58,074 bases of DNA, taken from NCBI GenBank assembly GCA_021741155.1, contig JAIOYP010000023.1, positions 1 through 58,074 of the forward strand, in the 5' to 3' direction. Below the pieces are notes generated by a model that had not been told where the DNA came from, did not search any database, and was given only the letters and a program-made list of their open reading frames with translations. Every line of letters starts with the position of its first letter. Within the stretch, counting starts at the first letter, position 1. Shown one piece after another: positions 43,503-53,500 of the stretch. The translations under genes and the position numbers were made by a program. This DNA comes from Flavobacteriales bacterium (GTDB lineage Bacteria; Bacteroidota; Bacteroidia; UBA10329).

Positions 43503-44579
43503 CTAATCCGTTCCGAACATAGACCGTTCGATGTCAACGTAAAACGGAAATTTCATGAGGTAATCAAGCCCTTCCTCCACTGTTTTTCCGCCAAAGAGTA
43601 CTTCGTAAATGGTTTCTGTCAAGGGTGCGCGAATACCGAGATAATTGGCCATAGCCTTCGAGATTTTGAGCGTATTGATACCCTCAGCCACCTCTTCCAT
43701 ATCGGCCAAAATTTCTTCCAACGTTTCGCCTTTCGCCAAACGATAGCCAACGGTGTAGTTCCTACTTCGCGGACTTGATGATGTGGCAATCAAATCGCCT
43801 ATTCCGGCCAAGCCAAGAAAAGCCACCACATCTCCACCCAAGTGTTTGCCAATGTGAATCATTTCTACCAACCCACGACTGATGAGCAGTGCTTTGGCAT
43901 TTTCGCCATAACCCAAGCCATTAAGCGCTCCAGCTGCAATCGCAATCACATTTTTGAGAATGCCTGCAATCTCAACTCCTGTCAAATCTTTACTGCTATA
44001 CACCTGAAAACGTGGTGTTCTTAGCGTTCGCTGCCCAAGCTTTATCACCTCATCAAAATGACTGGCAATAACCGTAGCCGCAGGCTGACCGTCTATTATC
44101 TCACTTGCCAAATTTGGTCCAGCCAAACAGCCCACTCTTCGCACAATGGTTTCTTGAAGGATAACCTCCGTCATTGTGTTCACTTTCTTCGGATTGAGTT
44201 TGTAATCAGAAGTCAGCATGGCGCCTGGCGGCAGTTGAACGTCAACACCTTTTGTACCGTGAATGAGAATGTGTTCGGGAGTCAGATAAGGCGCCAACGA
44301 TTGAATCGTTTCTCGAAACCCAGCCGAAGGAATAATCGGATAAATAAGACTGCAATTTTCAGCCACAAGTTTAATATTTGTGGTAGCGGTGATGTTTTCG
44401 TGCATCGTCCGTCCACGATTATTACGCGTGGAATTGATGGAATCTGCCACTTCCTGTCTTCGCGTGAGCAGGTAAACGTGCTGGTTTTCGGCCAACAGGT
44501 TGGCAATGGCCGACCCAAAGCTGCCACCTCCAAGCACACCAACGGGCGCTTTATAATCAGATGACTTTGTGGAGCTCAT
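43503..44579 (-). CDS. gpsA: Glycerol-3-phosphate dehydrogenase [NAD(P)+]
   Basis: 358 aa. NAD(P)-binding G-V-L-G-G-G-S-F-G-S-A at about 18-28, the H-G-T-K-G-V motif, and the catalytic-domain segment G-V-E-I-A-G-I-L-K-N-V-I-A-I-A-A-G with the conserved Lys. It makes sn-glycerol-3-phosphate for phospholipids. It overlaps the upstream acyltransferase gene by 23 bp, forming a compact glycerolipid pair. Confidence 0.94.
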   Translation of the reverse strand: MSSTKSSDYKAPVGVLGGGSFGSAIANLLAENQHVYLLTRRQEVADSINSTRNNRGRTMHENITATTNIKLVAENCSLIYPIIPSAGFRETIQSLAPYLTPEHILIHGTKGVDVQLPPGAMLTSDYKLNPKKVNTMTEVILQETIVRRVGCLAGPNLASEIIDGQPAATVIASHFDEVIKLGQRTLRTPRFQVYSSKDLTGVEIAGILKNVIAIAAGALNGLGYGENAKALLISRGLVEMIHIGKHLGGDVVAFLGLAGIGDLIATSSSPRSRNYTVGYRLAKGETLEEILADMEEVAEGINTLKISKAMANYLGIRAPLTETIYEVLFGGKTVEEGLDYLMKFPFYVDIERSMFGTD

Positions 44580-46254
44580 ATCCTTCTAATCTGTTGTGGT
44601 AGAAATATAAAATGGTGATGTCTTGTGATTCAAAATCGCCCTGAGGATTATACATCAGCGGCAATTTGGCGTGATAAATTCCAAGATTGGCAATTCCCTT
44701 CTTGACGATGGTGGCCAAGCTTCCGTCAATCACTTCTTGCTCTAGCTGCACTTCTCCGTTCGCATGCATTTCGCGCAAGCGAACAACCATCTTGTCAACG
44801 CTATCCATCAGCTTCTTGGGCTTGATGATGAGGTCTTCGGATGGCAATCGCATCAGACCGTAAAGGTCCATCTTGCTGTGGCGTTTCTTAAAAATCCTGA
44901 ACGCGGCAAAGGCCACAATCTGACTGCTAAAAATAACAGCTTCGCGATGGTAGCTTTTTACGATCTGCTCACCGAGCATGCGCGTGTATTCGGCATCGCG
45001 CTGCATATCCTTACTAATATCTCCGTTCGAGTAGAAGTACTTTTTGATATCTACTTCGTTTCCGTGGGGATCAAAACTAGCTCCCAACTCATCTACGCGA
45101 TTGCCAAAAAGATCCATCGGAGTTCCAAAACGAACCGCAATTTCAGAAGAGGCGGTAAAAAATTTGTAGATAAAACGAAGCATCTTATTCGAAGTAGAGA
45201 AGTCATCATTCTCCACATAATATTGCTCCTGTCCGCTAATCTTCAAATGCTGATCAATCAGACTTTGTGCCTCTAAAACGAAGTTATAGTTGATTGTCAC
45301 TGGAACAACGAAAATCTTTTTCGCCTCTTCTCCATCGTGCACAAAATTCAGGCGTTGTGCTTGCAAGGCAGTACCCAAAAGGCCAAGTTTTACGCGCTTT
45401 TCCAGCATTCCGCTTCGCGATCGCGTTCCACCGGGGAAGAACAATCCGTTGCAGCCTTTTCTCAGCGAAAGCTCCGAATACATTTTGAGCGTTTCGAGAT
45501 AAAGCAGATTCTTCTTCCGTCTGTCAACTTTGTAGGCTCCGAGGCGGTTCATGAACCACGCCATAATTTTGATACCGAACAAGTTCAATCCTGCTCCATA
45601 AAGAACTGGTGGCAAACCTATGCTCTGAATAGCCCAGCCAATTAGCATCGAATCAAGGTTACTTGAGTGCGTGGGCACAACAATTACGGTTCCCTGCTTG
45701 GCCAGTTCTCGGATGTGGTCAATCTCACCTACAAGGTGAATCTTATCATGTAAATTGTTTCTACTGCCCCAAAATCGTGAAAGACCTTTGTTCTGAGATG
45801 CATTGAGCAATCTGGCGAACAAGAATGTTGTGAAGCCTTTGGCAAAGTCGTATGCCTGCACATCAAACACGCCAGCAATCTCCTCGGCATAACGACTCAC
45901 AATTCGTTGAACCAAATCTTCGTGCCCGAAAGAATTCGGATTTTCATGCCCTGAATTGATGCGCACCATGTCTTTTTTTACCTTGGACCAGAAATCCTTT
46001 TCGTCCGGTTTATCGGCTTTCCAAGGCGTTTGATTCAATCGAATCTTCTCCGTATAAAGCGTTCGCGCCAGTTCATCCTTCAGGTTTGAAGGATTATTAC
46101 CAAGCGATTCCTTAATGTTTTGAATGGAAAGCTCCACGAGCTCCTTTAGAAACTCTTCCCGCTCGTGGGTTAGTTTCACGATAGGCCACGTTTCAGGGTC
46201 TGGCAGAATTGGGTCGTACAACCAACCTTCCGAATTATTCACTTTCGTAGCCAT
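44557..46254 (-). CDS. PlsB-like glycerol-3-phosphate acyltransferase
   Basis: 565-aa acyltransferase. The HX4D motif is H196-S-S-N-L-D201 and the phosphate-binding block is F-F-P-G-G-T-R-S-R-S-G, as in the PlsB/GPAT family. It should acylate glycerol-3-phosphate or a lysophospholipid at the inner membrane. Its 3' end overlaps gpsA, which supplies glycerol-3-phosphate, a strong functional pairing. A near-consensus TATATTCG -7 element lies at 46265-46258. Confidence 0.87.
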   Translation of the reverse strand: MATKVNNSEGWLYDPILPDPETWPIVKLTHEREEFLKELVELSIQNIKESLGNNPSNLKDELARTLYTEKIRLNQTPWKADKPDEKDFWSKVKKDMVRINSGHENPNSFGHEDLVQRIVSRYAEEIAGVFDVQAYDFAKGFTTFLFARLLNASQNKGLSRFWGSRNNLHDKIHLVGEIDHIRELAKQGTVIVVPTHSSNLDSMLIGWAIQSIGLPPVLYGAGLNLFGIKIMAWFMNRLGAYKVDRRKKNLLYLETLKMYSELSLRKGCNGLFFPGGTRSRSGMLEKRVKLGLLGTALQAQRLNFVHDGEEAKKIFVVPVTINYNFVLEAQSLIDQHLKISGQEQYYVENDDFSTSNKMLRFIYKFFTASSEIAVRFGTPMDLFGNRVDELGASFDPHGNEVDIKKYFYSNGDISKDMQRDAEYTRMLGEQIVKSYHREAVIFSSQIVAFAAFRIFKKRHSKMDLYGLMRLPSEDLIIKPKKLMDSVDKMVVRLREMHANGEVQLEQEVIDGSLATIVKKGIANLGIYHAKLPLMYNPQGDFESQDITILYFYHNRLEGYELHKVI

Positions 46255-46296
46255 GGTCGAATATAGGAATTAACGCACGGGTAAGACGTGATTTGA

Positions 46297-46785
46297 TCAA
46301 CGTCTCTTCACGGTCCACGTAAAAGAAAAGTTGGAAACCTCCAACCCGTTATCCATAACACCAACAGTTTTCATTTCAACGAGAACGGGTTCGCCTGTTC
46401 GGCAGGTTTCCGCCACAGCATCAAACATTTTCTGTCCATCGTTGCAGGTGAATGTCACGTTTGCATTCGCCTTTTTTGTGAATTGGGCTTTATTGTGAGA
46501 AACAAGCATAGCCACACTTTCGCCCGAATGTTCGATTGCCAACAGGCACAACATTCCTGTGCTCATTTCTGCCGACATACTCTGTGCGGCAAAATAGATA
46601 GACTGAAAGGGATTTTGATTTCTCCAACCATATGGCATAGAAATCTGACAACCATCTGTGTCAATTCGCTTGACTCTGCAACCTGCAACCCAAGCAAGCG
46701 GCAGCTTAATAATCAGAAATACGTTGAAGAGAAACCAGTTATCAATCCTGTCCTTGAACTTCTTTCCTTTTGGCGATAATTCCAT
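46297..46785 (-). CDS. DUF4442 hotdog-fold protein
   Basis: 162 aa from the ATG at 46785 (M-E-L-S-P-K-G-K-K-F). The layout matches DUF4442/YiiD-type hotdog proteins: an N-terminal helix, P-Y-G-W-R-N-Q-N-P-F, then a Y-F-A-A-Q-S-M-S-A-E helix. It may be a thioesterase-like protein, but no catalytic residue can be assigned. It begins one base after the prfA stop, so it is the third gene of purM-prfA-DUF4442. Confidence 0.78.
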   Translation of the reverse strand: MELSPKGKKFKDRIDNWFLFNVFLIIKLPLAWVAGCRVKRIDTDGCQISMPYGWRNQNPFQSIYFAAQSMSAEMSTGMLCLLAIEHSGESVAMLVSHNKAQFTKKANANVTFTCNDGQKMFDAVAETCRTGEPVLVEMKTVGVMDNGLEVSNFSFTWTVKRR

Positions 46786-46786
46786 C

Positions 46787-47866
46787 TTAAATCGTTTCTC
46801 CAACACGCATCTTCTCGGCATTCTCTGCCATTGCTAGAGCATCCAGCATCTCTTGAATATCACCGTTCATGAAATTCGTTAGCGAATAAAGCGTCAATCC
46901 TATTCGGTGATCGGTAATTCTCCCCTGAGGATAGTTGTAAGTTCTGATTTTAGCCGAGCGGTCACCCGAAGAAACCATGGTCTTTCTTCGGCTAGAAATT
47001 TCGTCCAAATGCTTGTTCAATTCAACCTCATAAAGCCTAGTTCGAAGCATTTGCATAGCCAATTCGCGGTTCTTTAACTGCGAACGCTCTACCTGACAAA
47101 CCACCACAATGCCTGATGGTTTGTGCGTCAATTGAACCTTGGTCTCTACCTTATTTACGTTCTGACCTCCTGCTCCACCTGAGCGTGAAGTATGGAAATC
47201 AATATCAGCAGGATTAAGAACCACATCCACCTCTTCTGCCTCGGGCATTACCGCCACGGTTGCTGCCGATGTGTGAACGCGTCCTTGAGATTCGGTTTGT
47301 GGCACGCGCTGCACGCGATGCACTCCTGATTCATATTTCATAATCCCATAAACTCCCTCACCCTCAACCTTCACGTTCACTTCCTTATAACCACCAGCTG
47401 TGCCTTCGTTATCAACCAAAAGTGATGCTTTCCAACCACGACCTTCAATGTATTTCATGTACATACGATACAAGTCACCCGCAAAAATGCTCGCCTCGTC
47501 TCCACCAGTTCCCGCACGAATCTCCAGAACTACATTTTTCTCATCTTCAGGATCTGCGGGCAACATGAGCACACGTAAATCCTCTTCCAACTCGGTTTTG
47601 CGGGTATCAAGCTCATCCAACTCCATTCTAGCCATCTGCACAAAGTCAGGGTCTTTCTCAGAGTCAAGCAATTCCTTACTGCTAATGATATTTGCAACCA
47701 CATTTTCGTATTCCCTTGCGGCTTTCACAACAGGTTCAAGGCCGCGATAATCGCGATTGATTTTCACGAATCGCTTCATATCGGCAACTACAGAAGGGTC
47801 TCCCAGCTGTCCTTCGAGGTCGGTAAAGCGCCTCTGTATATCACGAAGTTTATCTAAAAGATTCAT
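46787..47866 (-). CDS. prfA: Peptide chain release factor 1
   Basis: 359 aa. The ribosomal hydrolysis motif G-G-Q lies in [15 protein letters not shown]. The codon-recognition domain contains [12 protein letters not shown], with the P-x-T type anticodon motif region. RF1 ends translation at UAA and UAG. Located 3 bp after purM. Confidence 0.96.
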   Translation of the reverse strand: MNLLDKLRDIQRRFTDLEGQLGDPSVVADMKRFVKINRDYRGLEPVVKAAREYENVVANIISSKELLDSEKDPDFVQMARMELDELDTRKTELEEDLRVLMLPADPEDEKNVVLEIRAGTGGDEASIFAGDLYRMYMKYIEGRGWKASLLVDNEGTAGGYKEVNVKVEGEGVYGIMKYESGVHRVQRVPQTESQGRVHTSAATVAVMPEAEEVDVVLNPADIDFHTSRSGGAGGQNVNKVETKVQLTHKPSGIVVVCQVERSQLKNRELAMQMLRTRLYEVELNKHLDEISSRRKTMVSSGDRSAKIRTYNYPQGRITDHRIGLTLYSLTNFMNGDIQEMLDALAMAENAEKMRVGETI

Positions 47867-47869
47867 GTT

Positions 47870-49039
47870 CTAATTGTAAACGAACTCTCCAAATTCGGAA
47901 CGAATCGTGAGTTTCTTATCTCCAGCCACAACCCTACCGATTACTTGCGCATCCACGTTGAAACTTTTGGAAATAGCAATGATTTCATCCGCAATTTCCT
48001 GAGGAACGTAAAGCTCCATCCGATGTCCCATATTGAACACCTTATACATCTCATCCCAAGGCGTCTTCGACTCTTCTTGTATAATCCTGAATAGAGACGG
48101 AACAGGAAGAAAATTATCCTTAATCACATGTCCTGAACTGATAAAATGAAGCACCTTGGTTTGCGCTCCACCAGAACAATGAACCATTCCGTGAACTTGT
48201 GACCGATACTTATCTAAAATCTTCTTCACAATTGGAGCATAGGTTCTCGTTGGCGACAATACGAGTTTACCCATATCCAACGGAACACCATCAAGCTTAT
48301 CCGTCAGATTATACTTCCCAGAATAAATCAAACTATCGTCCATCGCACCATCAAAACTTTCAGGATATTTGAATTTCAATGATTCATTGAACACATCATG
48401 CCGGGCAGCAGTCAAGCCATTGCTTCCCATTCCTCCGTTGTACTCCGTTTCATAGGTAGCTTGTCCATAGGAAGCCAAACCAACTATGAAATCTCCAGGT
48501 CGAATGTTCCCATTATCAACCACATCCGAACGTTTCATTCTACATGTAACCGTGGAATCAACAATTAGTGTTCGAACCAAATCCCCGACATCAGCCGTTT
48601 CGCCACCGGTCGAATGGATGTCCATTCCATTATCTCGGAGCATTTGTAGCACTTCCTCTGTTCCAGAAATAAGTGCTGATAGCACCTCACTCGGTATCAG
48701 AAACTTGTTTCTCCCAATAGTTGAGGAAAGCAGAATATTATCGACCGCACCCACACACAGCAAGTCATCGGTATTCATGATAATTGCATCCTGAGCAATT
48801 CCCTTCCAAACAGAAAGATCACCTGTCTCCTTCCAATACATGTAGGCCAATGAACTCTTGGTTCCTGCACCATCCGCATGCATAATCACGCAGTGCTCAT
48901 CAGAATCGGAAAGCGTATCCGGAACAATTTTGCAGAACGCTTTTGGGAACAATCCCTTATTAACATTCTTTATCGCCTTGTGAACGTCTTCCTTATCGGC
49001 AGAAACGCCACGTTGCTTATATCTTTCTCCTGCGCTCAT
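47870..49039 (-). CDS. purM: Phosphoribosylformylglycinamidine cyclo-ligase
   Basis: 389-aa AIR synthetase of purine synthesis. Starts M-S-A-G-E-R-Y-K-Q-R-G-V-S, with H-A-D-G-A-G-T-K-S-S-L-A and S-T-G-G-E-T-A-D-V-G-D-L. This is the Bacteroidota variant of PurM. The ATG at 49039 is used rather than the TTG one codon before. The purM-prfA order is common in this phylum. Confidence 0.9.
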   Translation of the reverse strand: MSAGERYKQRGVSADKEDVHKAIKNVNKGLFPKAFCKIVPDTLSDSDEHCVIMHADGAGTKSSLAYMYWKETGDLSVWKGIAQDAIIMNTDDLLCVGAVDNILLSSTIGRNKFLIPSEVLSALISGTEEVLQMLRDNGMDIHSTGGETADVGDLVRTLIVDSTVTCRMKRSDVVDNGNIRPGDFIVGLASYGQATYETEYNGGMGSNGLTAARHDVFNESLKFKYPESFDGAMDDSLIYSGKYNLTDKLDGVPLDMGKLVLSPTRTYAPIVKKILDKYRSQVHGMVHCSGGAQTKVLHFISSGHVIKDNFLPVPSLFRIIQEESKTPWDEMYKVFNMGHRMELYVPQEIADEIIAISKSFNVDAQVIGRVVAGDKKLTIRSEFGEFVYN

Positions 49040-49052
49040 CAATTGCTTTTAA

Positions 49053-49085
49053 CAAAAAAGCATCCCGCTGTGCGGAATGCTTTTC
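49053..49085 (-). terminator. Terminator after the PorE-like gene
   Basis: Hairpin with GCATtCCGC / GCGGaATGC arms; on the minus strand it is followed by a T run, 22 bp beyond the stop at 49107. It separates this gene from purM. Confidence 0.8.
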
Positions 49086-49106
49086 TGAAATATCTATGAA
49101 GGTTAA

Positions 49107-51104
49107 CTAGTTTCCTTTAGGAACGAAGTCGTTTCTCAATACTTTGAATTCTGTTCTACGATTCAACTGGTGAGCCTCTTCTTTGATTTGTTCTGAAGCA
49201 AGTTTGCCAATAAACGCATCGTTGATTACGCTTCCTTTAGCGAAATCCCCAACCTGATTATCCAACACTTTTGGAGTTGTTTCACCGTAACCTTTAGCTA
49301 CCAATCTCTCTCCTTCAATGTCATTTTCAATCAAGTAATCAACTACCGACTGAGCACGTTTTTGCGAAAGAGCCAAGTTGGCTTCATCGCTACCACGTGT
49401 ATCCGTGTGAGATCCAAGCTCAATGATAATCGTTGGGTTGTCATTCAATGTCTCAATCAAACCATCCAAAGCAACTTTAGACTCTGGACGAAGATCCCAT
49501 TTTCCCAAATCGTAGAAAATGTTCGGAAGGTCGATTGCACGGTTGATTGGATCCAATTCGAAATCATGAACTAGGTCTTTATCTTCTTCGAATCCAACAG
49601 TAGTTGTCTTACCAGTCTTATTCAAGTAGTAATCTTTCTTCCCAGCGGTGATTACGTAAGAAGTTGCTGGCGCAAGATCAAATGAATACTTACCGCTAGC
49701 ATCAGTAGTGGTTTCAAGTGAAGAACCATCTGTTCCAACAATTGACACCGTACAACTTGCAACTGGCTTCTTTGTTTTGAAATCGATAACTGTTCCTCCA
49801 AGTGTGAATTTAAGAGCTGGAAGTAGGAATGAATAGATGTCATCGCTTCCTTTTCCGTCTTCACGGTTAGAAGTGAAGTATCCTCTTTCTTGTTCTTTCT
49901 CAAAAATAATGGCGAAATCATCTCCTGAAGAGTTGATAGGAGAACGCATGTTCGTTACATTTCCCCAAGAATCTCCTTGAGTTTCTGCCATGAATATATC
50001 CAATCCACCCATTCCAATGTGACCGTTTGAAGCGAAATAGAGTGTTCCATCATTATGAATGAAAGGATACATCTCATCCCCAGGAGTGTTTACTCCATCA
50101 ACACCCACTGGCTTTCCCCATCTCTTTTTCTCTTCATCATACTTTGACTTCCAAAGGTCTCTTCCACCTTTTCCACCCGCAGCATCAGAAGCAAAAACCA
50201 ACGTCTTGCCATCAGCAGAAAGAGCCGGATGCCCTACAGTAACAACCGTAGAATCATCTCCCTCAGCTTTAGCGAAAAACGGAAGCAACTCTGGCTCTGA
50301 CCAGCTATCACCTGATTTCTTAGAATGATAAAGTTCGCAGCCCATTTTCACTTTCTTCTGAACACCACAACGAGTAAAAATCATTTGGGTGAAATCAGCA
50401 TTCATCACCGCAGCACCTTCATTGAACACGCTATTGATGGTAGCTGGAAGTGGCTTAGGCTTACTCCATTTTCCTTTATTATCGATAGTAGCTGAGAAAA
50501 TATCTGTAAATCCTTGACCTGTCCATCCGTCAACTTCATTTCCCGAAGCGTTATCTCTAGATGATGTGTAGTAAATCTCCTTGTGATTTGCAGCTGCATA
50601 TGATGGAGAAAAATCCATCTGCTTTCCGTTCAACTGAACCTCGTTCTCAACTACGTAGCGAGAAGGATTATCAATCCATTTTTGAGCAAGAGCGCATGCT
50701 TCAGCTCCATTTTTTCCTCTCGGATCATCAGGAGAAAGCTCAGAATACTTCTCGTACTCAGGAATTGCATCTTCGAACTTACCGTTCGCTTTCAAAGCAT
50801 CTGCATAGTAAAGCTGTACCTTATTCTCAGGATACTTCAGCTTCAGTACTTTTCTGTACCAGGTTTCCGATTGCTTCGTGTCATTCACAAAGCGGTAGCA
50901 CTCTGCTGTTTTGAAGATGATGTCAGCCTTATTCGCCTTATCCTTTTCTTTCGAATAGGCTTTTTTCAGAAGGGTGATTGCCTTGTAATACTCCTGCGAA
51001 TCGAAAGCCTGATTGGCAACCGCTAGGTGGTCGGTTTGTGCGTTCACATTGATTGAAAACAATCCTGCGATAATCGCTACTAGGAAGAACTTGGTTATTC
51101 TCAT
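49107..51104 (-). CDS. PorE-like TPR-PD40-CRD-OmpA protein
   Basis: 665 aa. Signal peptide (M-R-I-T-K-F-F-L ... V-N-A-Q), TPR helices (about 25-145), PD40/WD40-like propeller motifs (about 165-410; for example S-M/I-G-M-G-G-L-D-I-F-M-A), a carboxypeptidase-regulatory-like domain (about 425-500), then an OmpA-C peptidoglycan-binding domain (about 540-665; S-H-T-D-T-R-G-S-D-E-A-N). This domain order matches PorE (PG1058) of the T9SS. It ends its signal peptide with Q rather than a lipobox Cys, so it is not a lipoprotein as PorE is in Porphyromonas. Paralogues of this layout exist, so T9SS membership is inference. Confidence 0.82.
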   Translation of the reverse strand: MRITKFFLVAIIAGLFSINVNAQTDHLAVANQAFDSQEYYKAITLLKKAYSKEKDKANKADIIFKTAECYRFVNDTKQSETWYRKVLKLKYPENKVQLYYADALKANGKFEDAIPEYEKYSELSPDDPRGKNGAEACALAQKWIDNPSRYVVENEVQLNGKQMDFSPSYAAANHKEIYYTSSRDNASGNEVDGWTGQGFTDIFSATIDNKGKWSKPKPLPATINSVFNEGAAVMNADFTQMIFTRCGVQKKVKMGCELYHSKKSGDSWSEPELLPFFAKAEGDDSTVVTVGHPALSADGKTLVFASDAAGGKGGRDLWKSKYDEEKKRWGKPVGVDGVNTPGDEMYPFIHNDGTLYFASNGHIGMGGLDIFMAETQGDSWGNVTNMRSPINSSGDDFAIIFEKEQERGYFTSNREDGKGSDDIYSFLLPALKFTLGGTVIDFKTKKPVASCTVSIVGTDGSSLETTTDASGKYSFDLAPATSYVITAGKKDYYLNKTGKTTTVGFEEDKDLVHDFELDPINRAIDLPNIFYDLGKWDLRPESKVALDGLIETLNDNPTIIIELGSHTDTRGSDEANLALSQKRAQSVVDYLIENDIEGERLVAKGYGETTPKVLDNQVGDFAKGSVINDAFIGKLASEQIKEEAHQLNRRTEFKVLRNDFVPKGN

Positions 51105-51132
51105 GGTCTTTTTGCTCGTTTTAACAGAGGCG

Positions 51133-51161
51133 CTAAAATAAAGAAATATTTGATTAGACAA
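51133..51161 (-). promoter_or_regulatory. Promoter of the PorE-like gene
   Basis: On the minus strand: TTG (51161-51159), 18 bp spacer, TATTTTAG (51140-51133), 7/8 match, 28 bp upstream of the start at 51104. Confidence 0.5.
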
Positions 51162-51243
51162 ATTGAGCCGCAACGCTGTTAGAATGTGTGACGCCCACCT
51201 TGATCTAGCGGCTTAATTAGTTGATTACGTATTAGTTAGCACA

Positions 51244-53439
51244 TTAACGATTGAATAGTAATTCGCGATATTTAGGCAATGGCCAATACTCATCTGAGAC
51301 CACCAACTCCAATTTATCCACTTCTCTTCTAATCTTCTCGAAGTATGGGAACACTTTATGGCAGTAATCGTCAGCCTGTTTTCGAGCACTTTCATGCTTG
51401 TTGGCCGATTTGCGCGCTTCGGTCATTTCCTCAACCAATTTATTAATCAACGTCATGCGTTCAGATATCTCACGAATGATGCGCATTTGCTCACTTGCCA
51501 AGGTCTCAAACTCTTGCGCTGTCAACACCTGCTTTAAGCCAGTAACATTTGTAATGAGCACATTTTGATACTCAACAGCGGTTGGAATAACATGATTGGT
51601 GGCCAAATCACCCATCACGCGCGACTCAATCTGAATCTTCTTCGTGTAACGCTCCAAGTCAATTTCGTAGCGTGCATCCAATTCTCGTTCATTTAGAATC
51701 TCGTTCTTCTCAAACAGCTTTCGGGCTTTGGGTGCTAGAATAAAATCCAATGCATCAGGTGTTGTCTTCACATTAGATAGACCACGCTTCTTGGCTTCCT
51801 TCACCCACTCTTCTCCGTAGCCATTTCCTTCAAATCGAATGGCCTTCGATTCGATGATGTACTTGCGAAGCACTTGAAAGATGGCTTCATCCTTCTTCAT
51901 GTCTTTAGAAACCAACGCCTGGACTTCGGCATGAAATTTCTCCAATTGATCCGCAACGATGGTGTTCAATACCATCATAGCAGAGGAGCAGTTAGCCGAA
52001 GAACCTACCGCACGGAACTCAAATTTATTTCCAGTAAAGGCAAATGGCGATGTTCTATTCCTATCTGTATTGTCCAAAAGAATCTCAGGAATCTTGATGA
52101 TGCTCAGCTTCAACTCCGTCTTTTCATCTGGCGACATTTTCTCTCCTTGTCGTATCCATTCTTCAATATCATTCAGAACTTGAGAAAGGAATGAACCGAT
52201 AAACACAGACATGATGGCTGGCGGAGCTTCGTTTGCTCCTAAACGATGATCGTTACTCGCACTTGCAATGCTGGCGCGAAGCAAATCAGCATGTTCAAAG
52301 ACTGCCTTTATAGTAGTAATGAAGAATGTCAAAAACTGGATATTCTTCTTAGGCGTCTTTCCAGGACTTAAAAGATTCTTTCCTGTATCAGTTGCAAGTG
52401 CCCAATTGTTGTGTTTGCCCGAACCGTTAATTCCTGCAAAAGGCTTCTCATGAAAAAGAACTCGGAAATCGTGACGCAAAGCCACTTTCTCCATAATGTC
52501 CATTAACAATTGGTTGTGATCAACCGCCAAACTCACTTCTTCAAATACAGGAGCGCACTCAAATTGACCCGGACCAACTTCATTATGTCTTGTCTTGACA
52601 GGAATGCCCAATTTCAAAGCTTCCGTCTCAAAATCACGCATGTAGGCAGTCACGCGATCATTGATTGAACCGAAATAATGATCATCCAACTGTTGATCTT
52701 TTGCAGAAGAGTGACCAAAAAGCGTTCTGCCAGTTAAGGCAAGATCTGGTCGTGCATTATATAAGGAGCGATCAACAAGGAAATATTCCTGCTCGATACC
52801 GAGAGTGCAAATGACTCGAGAAACGTTTCTGTCAAAATATTCCTGAACCACTGTTGTAGCAGCTTTATCCAAAAAATGAACGGAACGAAGCAGCGGTGCT
52901 TTATGATCCAACGATTCTCCAGTGTAAGCCACAAAAACGGTTGGAATACAAAGCGTTTTTCCAATAACGAAAGCTGGAGAAGAAGGATCCCAAGCTGTAT
53001 AGCCTCTTGCTTCAAACGTATTTCTAATTCCTCCATTCGGAAAACTAGAAGCATCCGGTTCTTGTTGAACAAGTTTATCTCCACCAAAAGCTTCCATAGA
53101 AAAGCCATCGGCCAACGGTTCAAAAAAGGCATCATGCTTTTCGGCAGTTGAACCAGTAAGTGGTTGAAACCAATGCGTGTAATGCGTTGCTCCTAGTTGA
53201 ATCGCCCACGCTTTCATAGCTGAAGCCACTTGCTCTGCTGTTCCTCGATCAATCTGAGTGCCTTTTTCAACACTTGTTCGAAGCGTAGAATACGCTTCGG
53301 ATGGAAGATATTCCCGCATCACTTTCCAACTGAATACCTGAGAAGCAAAATAATCTGACACCTTTGAACTTGGTGCGTTTACCGTCTGCGGTTTCCTATT
53401 CTCAATTTGTTGAAGCGCTTGAAATCGTTGTATTGCCAT
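51244..53439 (-). CDS. glnN: Glutamine synthetase type III
   Basis: 731 aa, the long GSIII form. It has an N-terminal GSIII-specific domain with W-K-V-M-R-E-Y-L-P, G-I-E-Q-E-Y-F-L-V-D (ligand-binding Glu), the catalytic N-G-S-G-K-H-N-N-W-A-L segment and A-S-A-S-N-D-H-R-L-G-A-N-E-A-P-P-A. It makes glutamine from glutamate and ammonia in the cytoplasm. It lies downstream of the type II enzyme, with a terminator between them, so it may be expressed by read-through or separately. Confidence 0.95.
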   Translation of the reverse strand: MAIQRFQALQQIENRKPQTVNAPSSKVSDYFASQVFSWKVMREYLPSEAYSTLRTSVEKGTQIDRGTAEQVASAMKAWAIQLGATHYTHWFQPLTGSTAEKHDAFFEPLADGFSMEAFGGDKLVQQEPDASSFPNGGIRNTFEARGYTAWDPSSPAFVIGKTLCIPTVFVAYTGESLDHKAPLLRSVHFLDKAATTVVQEYFDRNVSRVICTLGIEQEYFLVDRSLYNARPDLALTGRTLFGHSSAKDQQLDDHYFGSINDRVTAYMRDFETEALKLGIPVKTRHNEVGPGQFECAPVFEEVSLAVDHNQLLMDIMEKVALRHDFRVLFHEKPFAGINGSGKHNNWALATDTGKNLLSPGKTPKKNIQFLTFFITTIKAVFEHADLLRASIASASNDHRLGANEAPPAIMSVFIGSFLSQVLNDIEEWIRQGEKMSPDEKTELKLSIIKIPEILLDNTDRNRTSPFAFTGNKFEFRAVGSSANCSSAMMVLNTIVADQLEKFHAEVQALVSKDMKKDEAIFQVLRKYIIESKAIRFEGNGYGEEWVKEAKKRGLSNVKTTPDALDFILAPKARKLFEKNEILNERELDARYEIDLERYTKKIQIESRVMGDLATNHVIPTAVEYQNVLITNVTGLKQVLTAQEFETLASEQMRIIREISERMTLINKLVEEMTEARKSANKHESARKQADDYCHKVFPYFEKIRREVDKLELVVSDEYWPLPKYRELLFNR

Positions 53440-53453
53440 TTTTTATTTGAGCC

Positions 53454-53481
53454 AAAAAAGGCTCGGACGAACCGAGCCTTT
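53454..53481 (-). terminator. Terminator after GSII
   Basis: 10-bp stem (53457-53466 with 53472-53481), ACGAA loop, T run on the minus strand. It lies between the two glutamine synthetase genes. Confidence 0.85.
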
Positions 53482-53500
53482 ATGAATATTGAATGATTGA